Source of the DNA: Mesostigma viride
Lineage: Eukaryota > Streptophyta > Mesostigmatophyceae > Mesostigmatales > Mesostigmataceae
DNA: 64,000 nt
Assembly: GCA_009746045.1 (NCBI GenBank)
Contig: RPFO01000276.1
Span: forward strand, 1,178,775-1,242,774
Direction: 5' to 3'
The position numbers were made by a program, and so were the translations under genes. How positions within the stretch are numbered: the first letter of the stretch is position 1; every line of letters starts with the position of its first letter. Shown one piece after another: positions 1-10,738 of the stretch. The notes below the pieces were generated by a model, which saw only the letters and a program-made list of their open reading frames with translations, was not told the DNA's origin and ran no database searches.

Positions 1-260
1 TGATGAGCCGGTACCTCAGTACCGGGACTGTAGTTGTCATGTTAGGACTGACTAGATCAGGTTGTAACTGATAGGCTAGTCTGTCCAGGATCAGTAAGTT
101 AGGCTTAACTTACGCAAAGTCTGGTCAGCCGCAAGTGACGGCTGACCAGCGGTATATGTGCCATTCTATCCTAATGCCAAGGTGTCTCGTCGTCTCCACA
201 CTGGCCATTTGGCATCGTCTGTGTGCACTGAGTTTCCCAAGCTCTCAGCCTGCACTAACT
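1..260 (+). repeat. 5' LTR, partial
   Basis: Direct copy of 11250-11512. The LTR probably starts upstream of the window. It contains the short palindrome ggtacctcagtacc at 10-23. Differences from the 3' copy are t/c near base 92 and a 3-bp indel near 251. Confidence 0.9.
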
Positions 261-357
261 TGCATTAAAAAAGCACTCCGTGAGGTGTGCATTTTTGACG
301 ACGAGCGAACAAGCGTTATTCTCAACCCGGTTTTCTACACCCAGTTTTTTTAAAAAA

Positions 358-2880
358 ATGTCTTCTAACCCAACCGCTAACAAGGGCAAGGCTCCGATGT
401 ACCCCAGGAGCCGGTCTAGCTCTCCGACGTCCTCGTCTTCGGGGACGTCCGACTTTGAGCTCGCTGCTCAGGCAGAGATCGAGCGGGCGGCTCGTAGTTT
501 CAATCAGTCCATGGAGGCTGATCCTTCGACGTCGGGGACGTCTTCCTCGGGCCATTGGTCTGAGGGCTCCTACAGCAGCGTTGTGCTGCGCGTGCCCCTG
601 TATCCGCAGGGGAGGGGATCCACGCCTGTGGTCAACAGGCCGAGGGGTCCTCCTTACGCCCCGACAGCTGCAGCGGCGGGGGCGGGACCTTCGGCACCTA
701 GCTCCTGCAGAGGAGGAGTCCATGGAGCTGTATGGGCTTCAGCCTGGTTCCTCAGCCGAGGAGCAGGACGACGCCCGTTCGCGGCAGGTGGCCGCGGATG
801 AAGGCTTCGCTCGGGCGATGGCTGAGCGCGAGGAGCGGGAGCTTCGGCGCGCGGACACGCACGCTCGTGCACGCGCCCAGCAGCGGGCGGATGCAGAGAA
901 CGTGCGTCGGGCGTTGTTTCGCAGTGATGTGGCTTCTGGCGAGGAGCAGTTTGAGGTGATGCGTCGGGGGGACCTTGCCTGTTTTAAAAGCCTGCGTCGG
1001 TCTCGTGAGCCGAAGGTACACCTAGGTGTACATCAGGAGTCGGAGTTCTCTTTGACAGGTCCGTCGGGGGCATCTGCTGAGGACGAGATCCTCATGACCC
1101 CGGCAATGGTGGCGCGGGAGCGTGAGGCGCAGAAGCGCATGGAGACATTCACAGCCGACAAGCTCCGTCGGCAGGCGCGGAGGGCCGCGGCAGAGGCGAA
1201 GAAGGAGCGCGAGCAGGCGGAGCGGGAGAGGCAGGTTGCGCTGGCGGAGCGCATCAAGCTCAAAATGTCGATCACCCAGGTGCGCCAGGACCGGATGGTC
1301 CGCGAACTCAGGGTATGGAAAAAGGCGCAGGCGATGAAGCTGCAGCGTATGGCTGAGATGGAGGCGCCTGGCAGGCAGGAGGCGCAGGAGCGTTACGACG
1401 CTCGCTGGCACGGTGGGAAGCCAATGTGGGCAGGATGGAGGAGCGTATCCTGAAGCAGCGACGACGCATGATCAAGCATGCACGTAAGACAGCAGTGAGG
1501 GGACCGCTTGGTGAAGCGGTGAGAGCCGAATTCGGCCTTGGGCCGGATGAGGATGTTTCTGCAAGCCAAATGTTTTATTATTTGTCGCAACCCAAGAAGA
1601 CCATCACCAACCGTGATGGCACTGCTGCACGCACGCGTGTTTACAGGCAGCCTGGTGAAGCCGGACCGTCTAACCTGTCCAACAGGGAGGACATCATCGA
1701 TCAGCTTCAGCTGGCGCAAGCCATGCTGGAAGACGATCACCCGCTGTCTCCCGACGAGCAGGGGAGGTTGGCCGACACGGTGGCCAGGCTGGTGGCATCG
1801 CTGAAGCCGGCCAAGCGCAGGGCGCAGGCGGAGGCATGCGCACCTCAGCCAAAGCGCAGGAGGGACGAGGGGGAGGATGGCGGAGAGAGGGGGGGCAACC
1901 AGGGCGGGGTAGGACACGGCACCCAAGAGTCTGCACCAACACGTCACGCGGGCGGGGAGCGGCAGCAGCAGCAGCAGCAACAGCAACAGCAGCAGCAGCA
2001 GCCACCTGCAGGAACGACCACAACCTCCAACATGGCCTTGTGTAGGCCCAGGTTTGATCCAAAAAAGAAAGAGGATAAGCTAGTGTTCCCGGGTTTGCCA
2101 GAGGGCCATACCCAGGACGAAGCTAGGGAGTGGTTGTTTAAGTTGTCACATGCGTATGCTATAGTGATAATGTGCGTGATTGGTTTGCATCCCTGCGTGC
2201 ATCCACACCCATCCATCAATCTGCCAAGCCTATCCAGCAGTTGGTACAATGGTACCAAAAGCGTGCCAGCAGCGGGGTAGACGTGGCAGAAAATGTGTTG
2301 TGGGCGCAGTTCATGGTTGACCTTAGGGCACTTGTTACCACGGGGGAGCACTTAGAAGTACTTAAGGGCTTCCAGTGGATAGAGGCGTATAAGGTCAATA
2401 AGCGTGACTATGTGAGTGACAACAAAAAGTATGTCATGTACATAGAGGGGATGAGGAGCTGAAGAAGCTCAATGCCAAGTACCTAGTACACCTATGGCTA
2501 CAAAAGGCAGAACTGGACCCTACCACCCTGTCAGTCATACTGGCAGGTCTGAAGGATAAGTGGGAGGACTTCAGGAAGGCAATGGCCTATGTGCAGCAAT
2601 GCCTAGAGCCGTTTGCTGCTGCAGCCAAGGATGTAAAGGTGAAGCAGGTAAAGGGGGAGGAAGCCTCAGGTACGGGGCTCTCCAAAAAGCAGATGCAGTC
2701 GCTGGTGGCCCAGGTAAAGGCGGTAATGGGGGGGATAAAAACAAAAACAACAAAAGTGGGGGAGGGGAAACAAGGGGGGGGAAGAATAACAATAACAAAA
2801 ACAGAAAACAAAGTGGGGGAGCTAGCAAGCCAGGGGGTGCTAAGCCAGCAGGGGGGGACAAGAGGTTACCTCATGACCCC
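358..2880 (+). pseudogene. Copia element gag region, several frameshifts
   Basis: The frame opens at ATG 358 just after the LTR with a Ser/Pro-rich N-terminus. It continues only by changing frame near 705, 1430, 2170, 2460 and 2690. The middle part (about 800-1430) is rich in Arg, Glu and Ala and looks like a long coiled coil. A polyglutamine run lies at 1963-2001. A later segment (2050-2650) has the look of a Copia gag core, and a Gly/Asn/Lys-rich linker follows before the zinc knuckle at 2890. Gag would package the element RNA in a cytoplasmic particle. Position after the LTR and before the CCHC motif supports the call. The order of segments is clear, but no single uninterrupted reading frame exists. 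Confidence 0.7.
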
Positions 2881-2889
2881 ACCAAACAT

Positions 2890-3012
2890 TGCACTAGGTG
2901 CCTTTGTAAGGGGCACCTAAAAGATGATTGCTGGAAGGGCAAACCCGACTATGGTTCTGACGTTGATGTTTGTCCTGGATGCTGGAAAACACGTCACCCC
3001 ATTGCAGCAGGA
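2890..3012 (+). pseudogene. Gag zinc knuckle (CCHC) of the Copia element
   Basis: The frame covering 2560-3597 reads a perfect C-x2-C-x4-H-x4-C motif beginning at 2890, the RNA-binding knuckle of retroelement Gag proteins. A second Cys/His cluster (C-x2-C, H, C) follows about 20 residues later. This is the junction between gag and pol. No protease-like DTGA motif is visible between this point and the integrase, which is where Copia elements normally carry it. Confidence 0.8.
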
Positions 3013-3249
3013 GCGCGCTGCACGGCTCCCAGGCACAACAAGAACACGCCAGGGCGCTACAACCGCGCGGGGGCGGCAGACCAGGGAGACTCCTGTAAGC
3101 TACCCTCACCATTTTTCACAAATGGTTTCCTGTTACCTTCTGTCTGCCAAGTGTTGCCTGAGTGTGATGATGTGGATTGGGAAGTGGCATATGACATGAC
3201 ACTGTCACACATGATGCGTGACCCCACCATAGCTTCCCTTAGTGCAGCA

Positions 3250-5066
3250 GCAGAAAAGGTAATCACGTATGGTGCTCTAGCAGAGCAACTGCACAAGGTT
3301 ATGGGCCATGAGGCTGTGGCTGAAAGGCTAGCCAATAAAATACAAGGCCATGATCTGGAACAGATGTGCAGGCACGTACGTAAGCACTGTGAGCAATGTC
3401 AGCTATATGCTCCTAAGCCCAGAAAATGGCATGTGGCCACACCACCACTGGCTAGAGGCAAACTGGTTGGGGATGTTATACACGTGGTGAAGGACACGGT
3501 ATACTACCTAGTCATAAAGGATGCCTGGTCAAGGTTTGTGGTAGTGGAGCCCTGCCTGGGATGGATAAAGAGCAGCTGCACAGAGCTTTACAGATAGCCT
3601 TGGCACGTTTTCACCCCATTGAAAAAGTAATGCTGGATCAGCAGTTTCTCTGCATCCAGGACAGGAATGACCTGCCCAAGATAGAAGTGTCTGGGGCTCA
3701 AGATCATGAACGTCAGGGGTTGGTAGAACGTACCATGAGAGCCATCAGGGATGTGATAAGAAAAATGCCATCCAGGTTGGCTGACTCTGGTAGCTATGCT
3801 GACAGGGCATCTTGGGCAGCAGGGGTGACTACCCAGCTAAACGCCAAACCAATAATGTCCTCACCTTTTGGGGAAATCACCCCAACTGGCCTTCAGTCAG
3901 GCAGCTATGCTTCAGAGGTACACACTCACTACAACACACAAAGGCAGCACTTAGCCAAGTTGCTGGCAAAGAAAGACAAAAATAATGCCAGGCCTGTGTT
4001 TGAAGTGGGGGACCATGTGTTGTTTTTCAGAGAGGGTGACAGAGGAAGAGCACACTCTGCCAGATGGCACGGTCCAGCTGTAGTCACCAAAATTCATGAA
4101 GAAGGGACTGCAGTCACTATACAACATGACAGAGAGCGTGTGGTCAGCAAGCATAGACTCAAGCTTTATTACCCACCACTGGCAGACGTGTCAGGGGTAG
4201 AATTCTTGGACATGGATTCAGAGCAGGAGTCTGGTGGATTGATCTCACCCAATGAATTGGCTAAGGACGTCATTGATGCAAGCACTAGTACCACAGTAGA
4301 AGCTCCTGTGTTCCTCAGTAGTGCAGCCCCACTACAACCCAATAGTCCACCTGGGCAGGAGGACGGTGCACAGGGTGAGCAGCAGGTAGCACCTCCCTCA
4401 CACCTGGAGGAGTCACAAAATAGAGCAGATCCTGTCGTTCCCAGGAAGTCATTTGCTGAGATTCTTAAGGCCTTGCACAAGGCACACAACACTAAAGCAG
4501 TTGTGGCAACAGGTACAGCACAAGTCAATGCTGTAGGGGATGCAGGTCAAGATCCTAGTATTTTGGCTGTAGACACCCAAGCACAGGTGAGTATCATCAG
4601 TGCAGCAGCTGTATCTGGTCTGAAAATGAAGGCCTCACCATGGGCTAGAGTGTCAGATTTTTCAGGCAAAACCAAAATGCAGGTCAAAGGTCAGGTGAGC
4701 ATTCAAATCTTGGGTATGCCCACTCCATTTCAGGTGGTTGAGGGTTACTCAGGGAATGCCCTGTTAGGGGAACCTTTTGTATCTTACCCTGGTGTTGTCA
4801 TCTCAGCTGGGAGGTTGAGTGTGGCAGGGGTAGGACAGGTGCCTCTAGATCATTTTAAAATCCCTTTGAGCCAGATTAGCACTGGGTTGGATGCTGCCAT
4901 CAATGCAGTTAAGCCCAAGTACCTCCCAGGTCAGGAACCGTGTGTGGAGGACCTCATACACTCTCAAAAGCTACACCCTTCAGCGTTTGGGCTTGGTAGA
5001 TGGGATGTTGCATCCATGTCTCCCCTGTCCTATGATGATATACGAAGGCAAAATGAAAAAAGTTAA
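3250..5066 (+). pseudogene. Copia pol, integrase followed by retropepsin-like domain
   Basis: The frame through 3597 contains an HHCC zinc-binding domain (H-x4-H at about 3291, C-x2-C near 3390) and the start of the integrase core. A frameshift near 3555 moves the reading to the 3561-5066 frame, which carries the rest of the core, including the G-x-x-E-R segment around 3719-3733, and then a W-H-G-P-A module (about 4060-4170) resembling the GPY/F integrase tail of Gypsy elements. After a Ser/Pro-rich linker, 4560-4800 reads as an aspartic-protease half: AVDTQAQ at 4566-4586 (DTGA expected) and LLGEPF at 4761-4778. Protease after integrase is not the normal Copia order. The frame stops where the TTAA-flanked insertion begins. 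Confidence 0.8.
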
Positions 5067-6870
5067 AACGTTAGCCGCCGACAATCTGGAGCGTACGATG
5101 ATGGATCCAACGGCCGCGATAAACCCGCTAAGTTAGCGGCTCGGGTCGTCCGTCCAGAATACTACAAAATACTACACATAAACAACCAATCCAAAACAAG
5201 CAAACTACGGAAAACAAACGGCCTTCGGCCCCAACGGTCACAAATCCAACGGAAACGACCCGAAATCGATACATAACACCACCGAAACGACGCAGCCGCA
5301 GGCCACGCCGCCGGACGAAAAAAACAAAGTGACGTGCTCCGCGAGCAATTTGCTGGCTGGCGATGGCAGGAAACGTACGCTAGAAAATTGGGATGGGGAA
5401 TGCGCAGCCATGGTTTTATACGTCAAAATTTTATGTTTGAAGAGCAAGTACGAAATTTTCTGAGCTGGAGGTGCGTCAACGGAGTGATACCTGCGTGGGA
5501 GAGGTCCGCGTCGCTATGGCGACCTGGAAATGGAATGTCGTTGTAGATTTAGGTATTGTAGTATCATGCTTAATTGCTTTACGTACTGGGTGCCTAGTAA
5601 AATCAGTTTGCTGTTCGTGGAAGGCGTGGGGTGGGGCCGACGAGTTTCTGGTGTCATCATATTGGAAAGAACGCTGGATTTTTTGCCACGGGACGTAACT
5701 GGCGATGCCGATGGTGAGGCGTACTACCTACCGCAGACATAGCGTAGCGTTGCGTTTGATTAGCCGTGCAGGACGCCATCTTCATGGTCCTTCGAATGTC
5801 CTGTGTGAACGTCCGTTGCCCAAGGATCTGTGATGCTTTTTTCTGGAATATGCTGGGCTTGGAAAGCCCCTCTGGATGCTTGCCTGGTCACGGGTTTGGG
5901 GCGTCTTGCTTCGCACGTGGATTTTCACTGGACTGAAGAGCGCGTCTGCTAGCATGTTTACGTGGTGTATAAGGTGATCAATCAACTATTTGTTTATTAT
6001 ATGTTGACAATAGCTATATGTTGTTTATTATATGTTGACAATAGAAGGTGTGTTATATATTTCTTCATCAAGCATGTCAAAAGTAATCTCCACTCGCTTA
6101 CAACCTGAATTTTGCTTTGCTGGGTCTGCTGTGTTTGTGTCTCACTGTGCAGGCTATCCCCTACGTTCATCAACCAGCGGGTGCTTTTTGGTGGCAGCGG
6201 GGCCTTATACTCTTCTTGGCGTTTTTCATCCATGGCATGTCAACCAACGCATGCATTGAATTGAATTGAATTGTAACATAACTCCGTTGGCATGTCAACC
6301 AACGCATGCATGCCAGCCCCTAACTACAAGAAAACACTAAGTCACCAAAGAATGGAATTCAGGGCATGGTCATGAGCAGGGTAACAGCAGCATTAATATT
6401 AAATGGGCATGATGTCAACAGGAAAACACCAAGTCACGTGAGGAAAGTCTTTTTATGATCCCAAACAGCCTGGACGTGGCCGTGTGCCGAATTAATTTGT
6501 GTAGTCCGCGCATTTCCGGCGCAAGTCGCCGGCCGGACCTTGTGACAGCGCCAGAATAATTATTAAAATTGTATGACTTTTGTAGGTAGAAAAATGTCTG
6601 TGGAGACGCTGTGCGTCGCGCTTAAATATTTTTATAAAATTTTAATGAAAAGTTTGAAAATTTTTGTAAACCTTACCTAAGCTTAGCCGCTAGGCGGCTA
6701 AGCTTAGCCAACTGACATGTGCACATCGATATAGTCTCTACTAAAAAAAACTTGTACGGGACTGCCAGACGCAGATTGGGTAAATTCACAGGTCGGACAA
6801 ATATAAATGATATTTGGCCGTATTTGCGCATTTGATTTATAAATGTTGCATATTTAGTCCACTAAATGTA

Positions 6871-7084
6871 TCCAACGGCGAAAAAGTTTTCACCAAAATA
6901 TTTAGATGTATCCAACGGCGAAAAAGTTTTCACCAAAATATTTAGATGTATCCAACGGCGAAAAAGTTTTCACCAAAATATTTAGATGTATCCAACGGCG
7001 AAAAAGTTTTCACCAAAACATCTAAATTAATCCAACGGCGAAAAAGTTTTCACCAAAACATCTAAATTAATCCAACGGCGAAAC
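6871..7084 (+). repeat. 40-bp tandem repeat array, first block
   Basis: The unit starts with tccaacggcgaaaaagtttt and recurs at 6871, 6911, 6951, 6991, 7031 and (partial) 7071. The last units vary at the 3' half (acatctaaattaa in place of atatttagatgta). Confidence 0.95.
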
Positions 7085-7227
7085 CGGCTTTGAATATTTA
7101 AATGAATCTAAATGAATATTTAAATACTCGTGCCGCCAGGGCCTTTAACTTAAACATCTGAAGTTTCAGTCTGAACTGGCCGCGTCTGCGAAACGAATGG
7201 CATTTCGGCAAAAAATATTTGGATTCA

Positions 7228-7437
7228 TCCAACGGTGAAAAAGTTTTCACCAAAATATTTAGATGTATCCAACGGCGAAAAAGTTTTCACCAAAATATTT
7301 AGATGTATCCAACGGCGAAAAAGTTTTCACCAAAATATTTAGATGTATCCAACGGCGAAAAAGTTTTCACCAAAATATTTAGATGTATCCAACGGCGAAA
7401 ACGTTTTCACCAAAACATCTAAATTAATCCAACGGCG
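7228..7437 (+). repeat. 40-bp tandem repeat array, second block
   Basis: Same unit and same direction as the block at 6871, with starts at 7228, 7268, 7308, 7348, 7388 and 7428 (partial). The order of unit variants matches the first block, as expected if the whole array was duplicated. Confidence 0.95.
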
Positions 7438-7504
7438 ACCGGTAAGCAGCCAAAAGTATTTGAATCATATTTTATTTATATTTGTCCGACCTGTGTTGGG
7501 TTTC

Positions 7505-8862
7505 TTAACCCATAGTCCGTAAACTGGGTGCTACAGCACCCAGTTTTGGTACCCGTCACATTTCGCGAATTTCCGGGAGCGCCGCGCCAGATGTGACGGC
7601 AGCAAGTGGTCCAACGTGTCCAGGAACTCGTGAGCATTCAGAAAAAGTATAGGGTTGGGGGGGTAATTCGCCATAGCCTGTAAAATATAGCCCAGGAAAG
7701 GAAATTATCACGTGACTTTGGCGGGAAATTTTCACTCGCGCGCGCGCGTAACGAGATATGGCTGCAAACGTGCCGTTAGCAAGGAAATTTTGCGTCTCGC
7801 GGCTAGAAACGGTTCAGAATGTTGCTCAGAATGGTGATGCGTTATTTTCGTAAGTCAGGCATGGCCAGATTTTCAGGATTGGGAAAATACAGGTGGGAAA
7901 ATACTGCCTTCTTGGTCGTCAGTGCCAGATGGGCCATAGCGTATCGCCTTTCGATTTTCTCCTTATGGCCGGGCAGTCTGCGCCAGCCCGAGCATCCTGT
8001 TTATTACGGGACGTCCGCTGCACCATTTCCTGGGCCTGCGGATGCGTTTATAGGCCATCTATGCACGGAACATCAACCTGGTAATCATGGCAGATGCATG
8101 CATGATGCGGATATGGCGGCCTATGCCTGTGTAGCATTAGTATGTGTGAGATATGAGGGTCCCGGCCAGCAGAATCCGGAAAGGTCGTGATCGAGCCAGG
8201 TACGGCCACGTTTTTGCGTGTTGTTTGCAGCGGAATACGTCTTCCATCCATTACATTTCACGAGTTTACTAGTGCACCGTTCAGCAAGCTTCCATACCTG
8301 CTGTAGAGGGTGGTATTAGCCCTGAAAGTGCCCAGTTTGTGGCATGTCTTTGGAGTATATCATTCCGTTAGTGCAGGTAGGCAACGTGTTTGTATTCCAG
8401 CACTTTTGGCTGTCTTTTGTTGCTTATTATACTGCATATTTGTGTTGCATGCCATAAAGACCTGTTTACAAGCGCGTATTGACGCATACCCATGTGTCAA
8501 TATGAGCGTGGTGCCATGGTCAGAATGCATTTCTGAGTGCACACCCCTTGGTTGGGGACCCCTGGACTATCAATTGAAATTATCCAATCATTAAAATGAT
8601 GTTTGAAACTTCCCTGGATTATAGGGGTAGGTTCACTTTTTCTTGCCTGAAAAAGATCGTCTTTTAGACAACTTTGACAGCTAATATCTTCCAAACTACT
8701 TGCTGGACTCAAGATGTTATTGCATATTCTGAAAGCCCTTGAAGTGTAGATATTCCTGGCACCTGGGTTGAGGGTATTTGGAGTTGTAGTCTATGAGTTA
8801 TGATTTTTTTCATTTTCAGGGGTCAAAAAGTGCCAAAAAAGGCCTAGCGGACCATGGGTTAA
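7505..8862 (+). mobile_element. Non-autonomous piggyBac-like element, copy 1
   Basis: The element is bounded by TTAA (7505-7508) and TTAA (8859-8862). Its ends match as inverted repeats beginning CCCATAGTCCG on the left and CCCATGGTCCG on the right, which is the TTAA plus CCC arrangement known for piggyBac elements. A subterminal hairpin (aactgggtgctacagcacccagtt, 7530-7553) lies just inside the left end. There is no transposase-like ORF. A second copy of the same length lies inverted at 53297-54655; shared landmarks include the (cg)n tract, the cacgtgac segment and the right-end segment atgagttatgatttttt. Confidence 0.8.
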
Positions 8863-8866
8863 TTAA

Positions 8867-9055
8867 GTGGCTGGAAGCTTTTACCAAAGCCAGGGAGGAG
8901 TGGGTTGTTCCAGATGCACGTAGTCCCACACACACACCACCTGTGACTCCTCTTGATGATATGCCAGCTGGAGCCAAGAAGCTAAGGTTAAATTTTGTGT
9001 GCAAGCATAAACAGTTGAGTAACTCTAGAGCCCTAGGATCTGGCTCTGAGTTCCC
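8867..9055 (+). pseudogene. Copia reverse transcriptase, N-terminal part
   Basis: Directly after the TTAA insertion the frame reads a W-x-x-A segment (KWLEAFTKAREEW) and then a proline/glycine stretch leading to NFVCKHK, which fits the start of a Copia RT domain. The junction with the upstream frame ending at 5066 needs a one-base shift in an A run. The domain is cut again near 9060 by a GC-rich insert. Confidence 0.75.
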
Positions 9056-9059
9056 CATG

Positions 9060-9355
9060 TCCGTCCGCACGCCTTCCGCTAGCGTCCGCTCAGCCGCCGG
9101 CTATAATCCGGCGGTCCGATGCGGGCGACCGGTCTAAGGGCGGCGCCTAGGGCCGGCGCCACCTAGGTCCCAGTCCGGGGCCTTATCCGGGTCAGTACGG
9201 ACGGCTAGCTTGTCCCACGGTTACGGCTAACCGGATAGGGTTTGCTGGCTAAGACATAAACCAGTGGTGGGCCAGCTCCGACAGCAGTTCTCTGTGTTCA
9301 CCTTATCCCAAGCTCAACGTGACCGACCGCCATAGCTGAGCCGGTCGGGCTTTAA
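9060..9355. other. GC-rich insert inside the Copia RT
   Basis: About 300 bp that do not encode RT separate the conserved NFVCKHK region from the continuation at about 9364 (RLMGDHPFF). The insert is GC-rich and contains several short palindromes, for example gccgccggctataatccggcggt near 9093-9115. No intron-type GT...AG ends fit, and no terminal repeats were found. Confidence 0.5.
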
Positions 9356-9363
9356 CTTAAACC

Positions 9364-10738
9364 TCAGGCTGATGGGGGACCACCCATTTTTCATGCTAGG
9401 CCATGTGTCACTGAGTTCAGGGGCTCTACAGAGCTGACAGAGGCTGAGCTTTATACTCCTGGTATTCAGCAAACGTCTCTCAAGGTGTTGCTTTCCTTGT
9501 TTTTGCATCAGCTTAATACAGGGAAGGATTATGTGTGTAAAGCCACAGATATCAAAAGAGCCTTTCTAAAGGGGGACCCTGCCATAGCACAGCAGGTCTG
9601 GAGAGGCCAGGTATACGTGGTGAATACTCCTAAGGTGTGGCACAGGGATATTGTTCAACCCTTGTTGAGGCCAAACCTGGGGGTTGAGTGGTTGCAGTCA
9701 GCTCCAAAAATTTTTAGGCTGTCTGCACAGGAGGTATTCATGAAGCTAGGGGCCACCTATGATGACATTGACCCTTGCTTGTTTGTCATCCCACACCCTG
9801 ATGGAATGATGATGTTTGTCTGGCATGGGGATGATCAGTTAATCTCAGGTCCTAGAGCTGCAGTGGATGCTTTCATAGCTCAGGTGTCTGCCAGTTTTGA
9901 GATTGGCAAGCAGCTAGAGCTGGGCAAGGAGCCAGTCAAGTTCTGTGGCATGATGATTGAGTTGCTGCAGCAGCAGGGCAGCTGGGTTTGTTCCATGCAG
10001 GCCTCTGCTGAATACATTAAGTCTTGTCTGGATGTCCTGCCTGTTCACATCACCCCTGACATGTGCCCTACCATTAGAGGCAAGCTTGGTTGGCTATGTG
10101 CTACATGTGCACCCCACCTGGCTTTTGTGAGCAGGGTAGATGATGAGGTACTACAGGAGGTAGGAGCACGGGCAATCAAGCAGTTATTGCATGATGGTCC
10201 ACCTTTGATGCTTCACTCACTGGACCTGTTTACTCCCATTCACATCACGTGCATGATGGATAGTTCAATGGAGTCCAGGGTAGTTACCAAGGTTCAAGCC
10301 AGAGAGGCTGGATTGTTTTTCCTGCATAACCAAGGTGGGAAGAAGTCACTAGTCTCCTGGTTCAGTAGATTGCACAAGAGGAAAGCTGTGAGTAGCAATG
10401 TAGCTGAATGCAGGGCTGTGGTATCTTCTGTCTTGCATGCAAGGTATCTCAATCACTTGCTGGTCTGGCTTCAACACCAGGCTGGTAGCTCTGCAGGAGT
10501 GAAAGCACATTTGCTGACTGACTCTCAATCTATCATCTCTTTCCTTGCCAATCCTTTGGCTGTACACTCGGACCTGGATTGGATTGTGCTAAAACAGGAA
10601 TGCAAGTACCTGGAGTCTAAAGCCCACGTCAGGGACAAAGACAATGCTGCAGATGCACTGACCAAGGTGCCACAAGCAGCAGGACCACAGTACCAGGTCT
10701 TGTATGGGTTGATGAACCCTGGTTACAGTCTGAAGTGA
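9364..10738 (+). CDS. Copia reverse transcriptase and RNase H
   Basis: The open frame ending at 10738 carries the core of a Copia RT: the catalytic Asp in ATDIKRAFLKG (about 9548), then HGDD at 9824-9835 in the place of the usual YVDD, then the connection segment. RNase H follows, with the Asp of CMMDSS (about 10254), the Glu of NVAECRA, the Asp of LLTDSQS and the terminal HVRDKDNAADALTK motif typical of Copia. The domains would copy element RNA to cDNA and remove the RNA strand. The open part begins at 9485 by ATG, but homology starts upstream in the same reading region (RLMGDHP at about 9364), so 9485 is not a natural start. Confidence 0.9.

Larger units (their letters stand above)
6788..7494. 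mobile_element. MITE-like element with internal 40-bp arrays
   Basis: A 21-bp inverted repeat, acaggtcggacaaatataaa plus t, reads at 6788-6808 and as its reverse complement at 7474-7494. The 707-bp interval has no ORF and is filled mainly by two arrays of one 40-bp unit. Both sides carry a TTGGGT-like flank, but no clean target duplication is evident. Confidence 0.7.
5067..7504. mobile_element. TTAA-flanked insert in Copia pol, unclassified
   Basis: The Copia frame breaks off at TTAA 5063-5066 and resumes after TTAA 8863-8866. This 2.4-kb segment is bounded by TTAA on both sides (5063-5066 and 7505-7508) and abuts the smaller TTAA element to its right. It has no convincing ORF. Short hairpins built on ttagccgc occur near its left end (about 5129) and at 6683-6711. 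A 22-bp direct repeat, ggcatgtcaaccaacgcatgca, appears twice between 6230 and 6315. No matching terminal inverted repeats were found, so it may be a composite. Confidence 0.5.

Noticed and set aside
6871-7437. Regular 40-bp repeats that might suggest a CRISPR array
   Set aside because: The units are adjacent without unique spacers, and the DNA is eukaryotic; this is a tandem repeat in a MITE.
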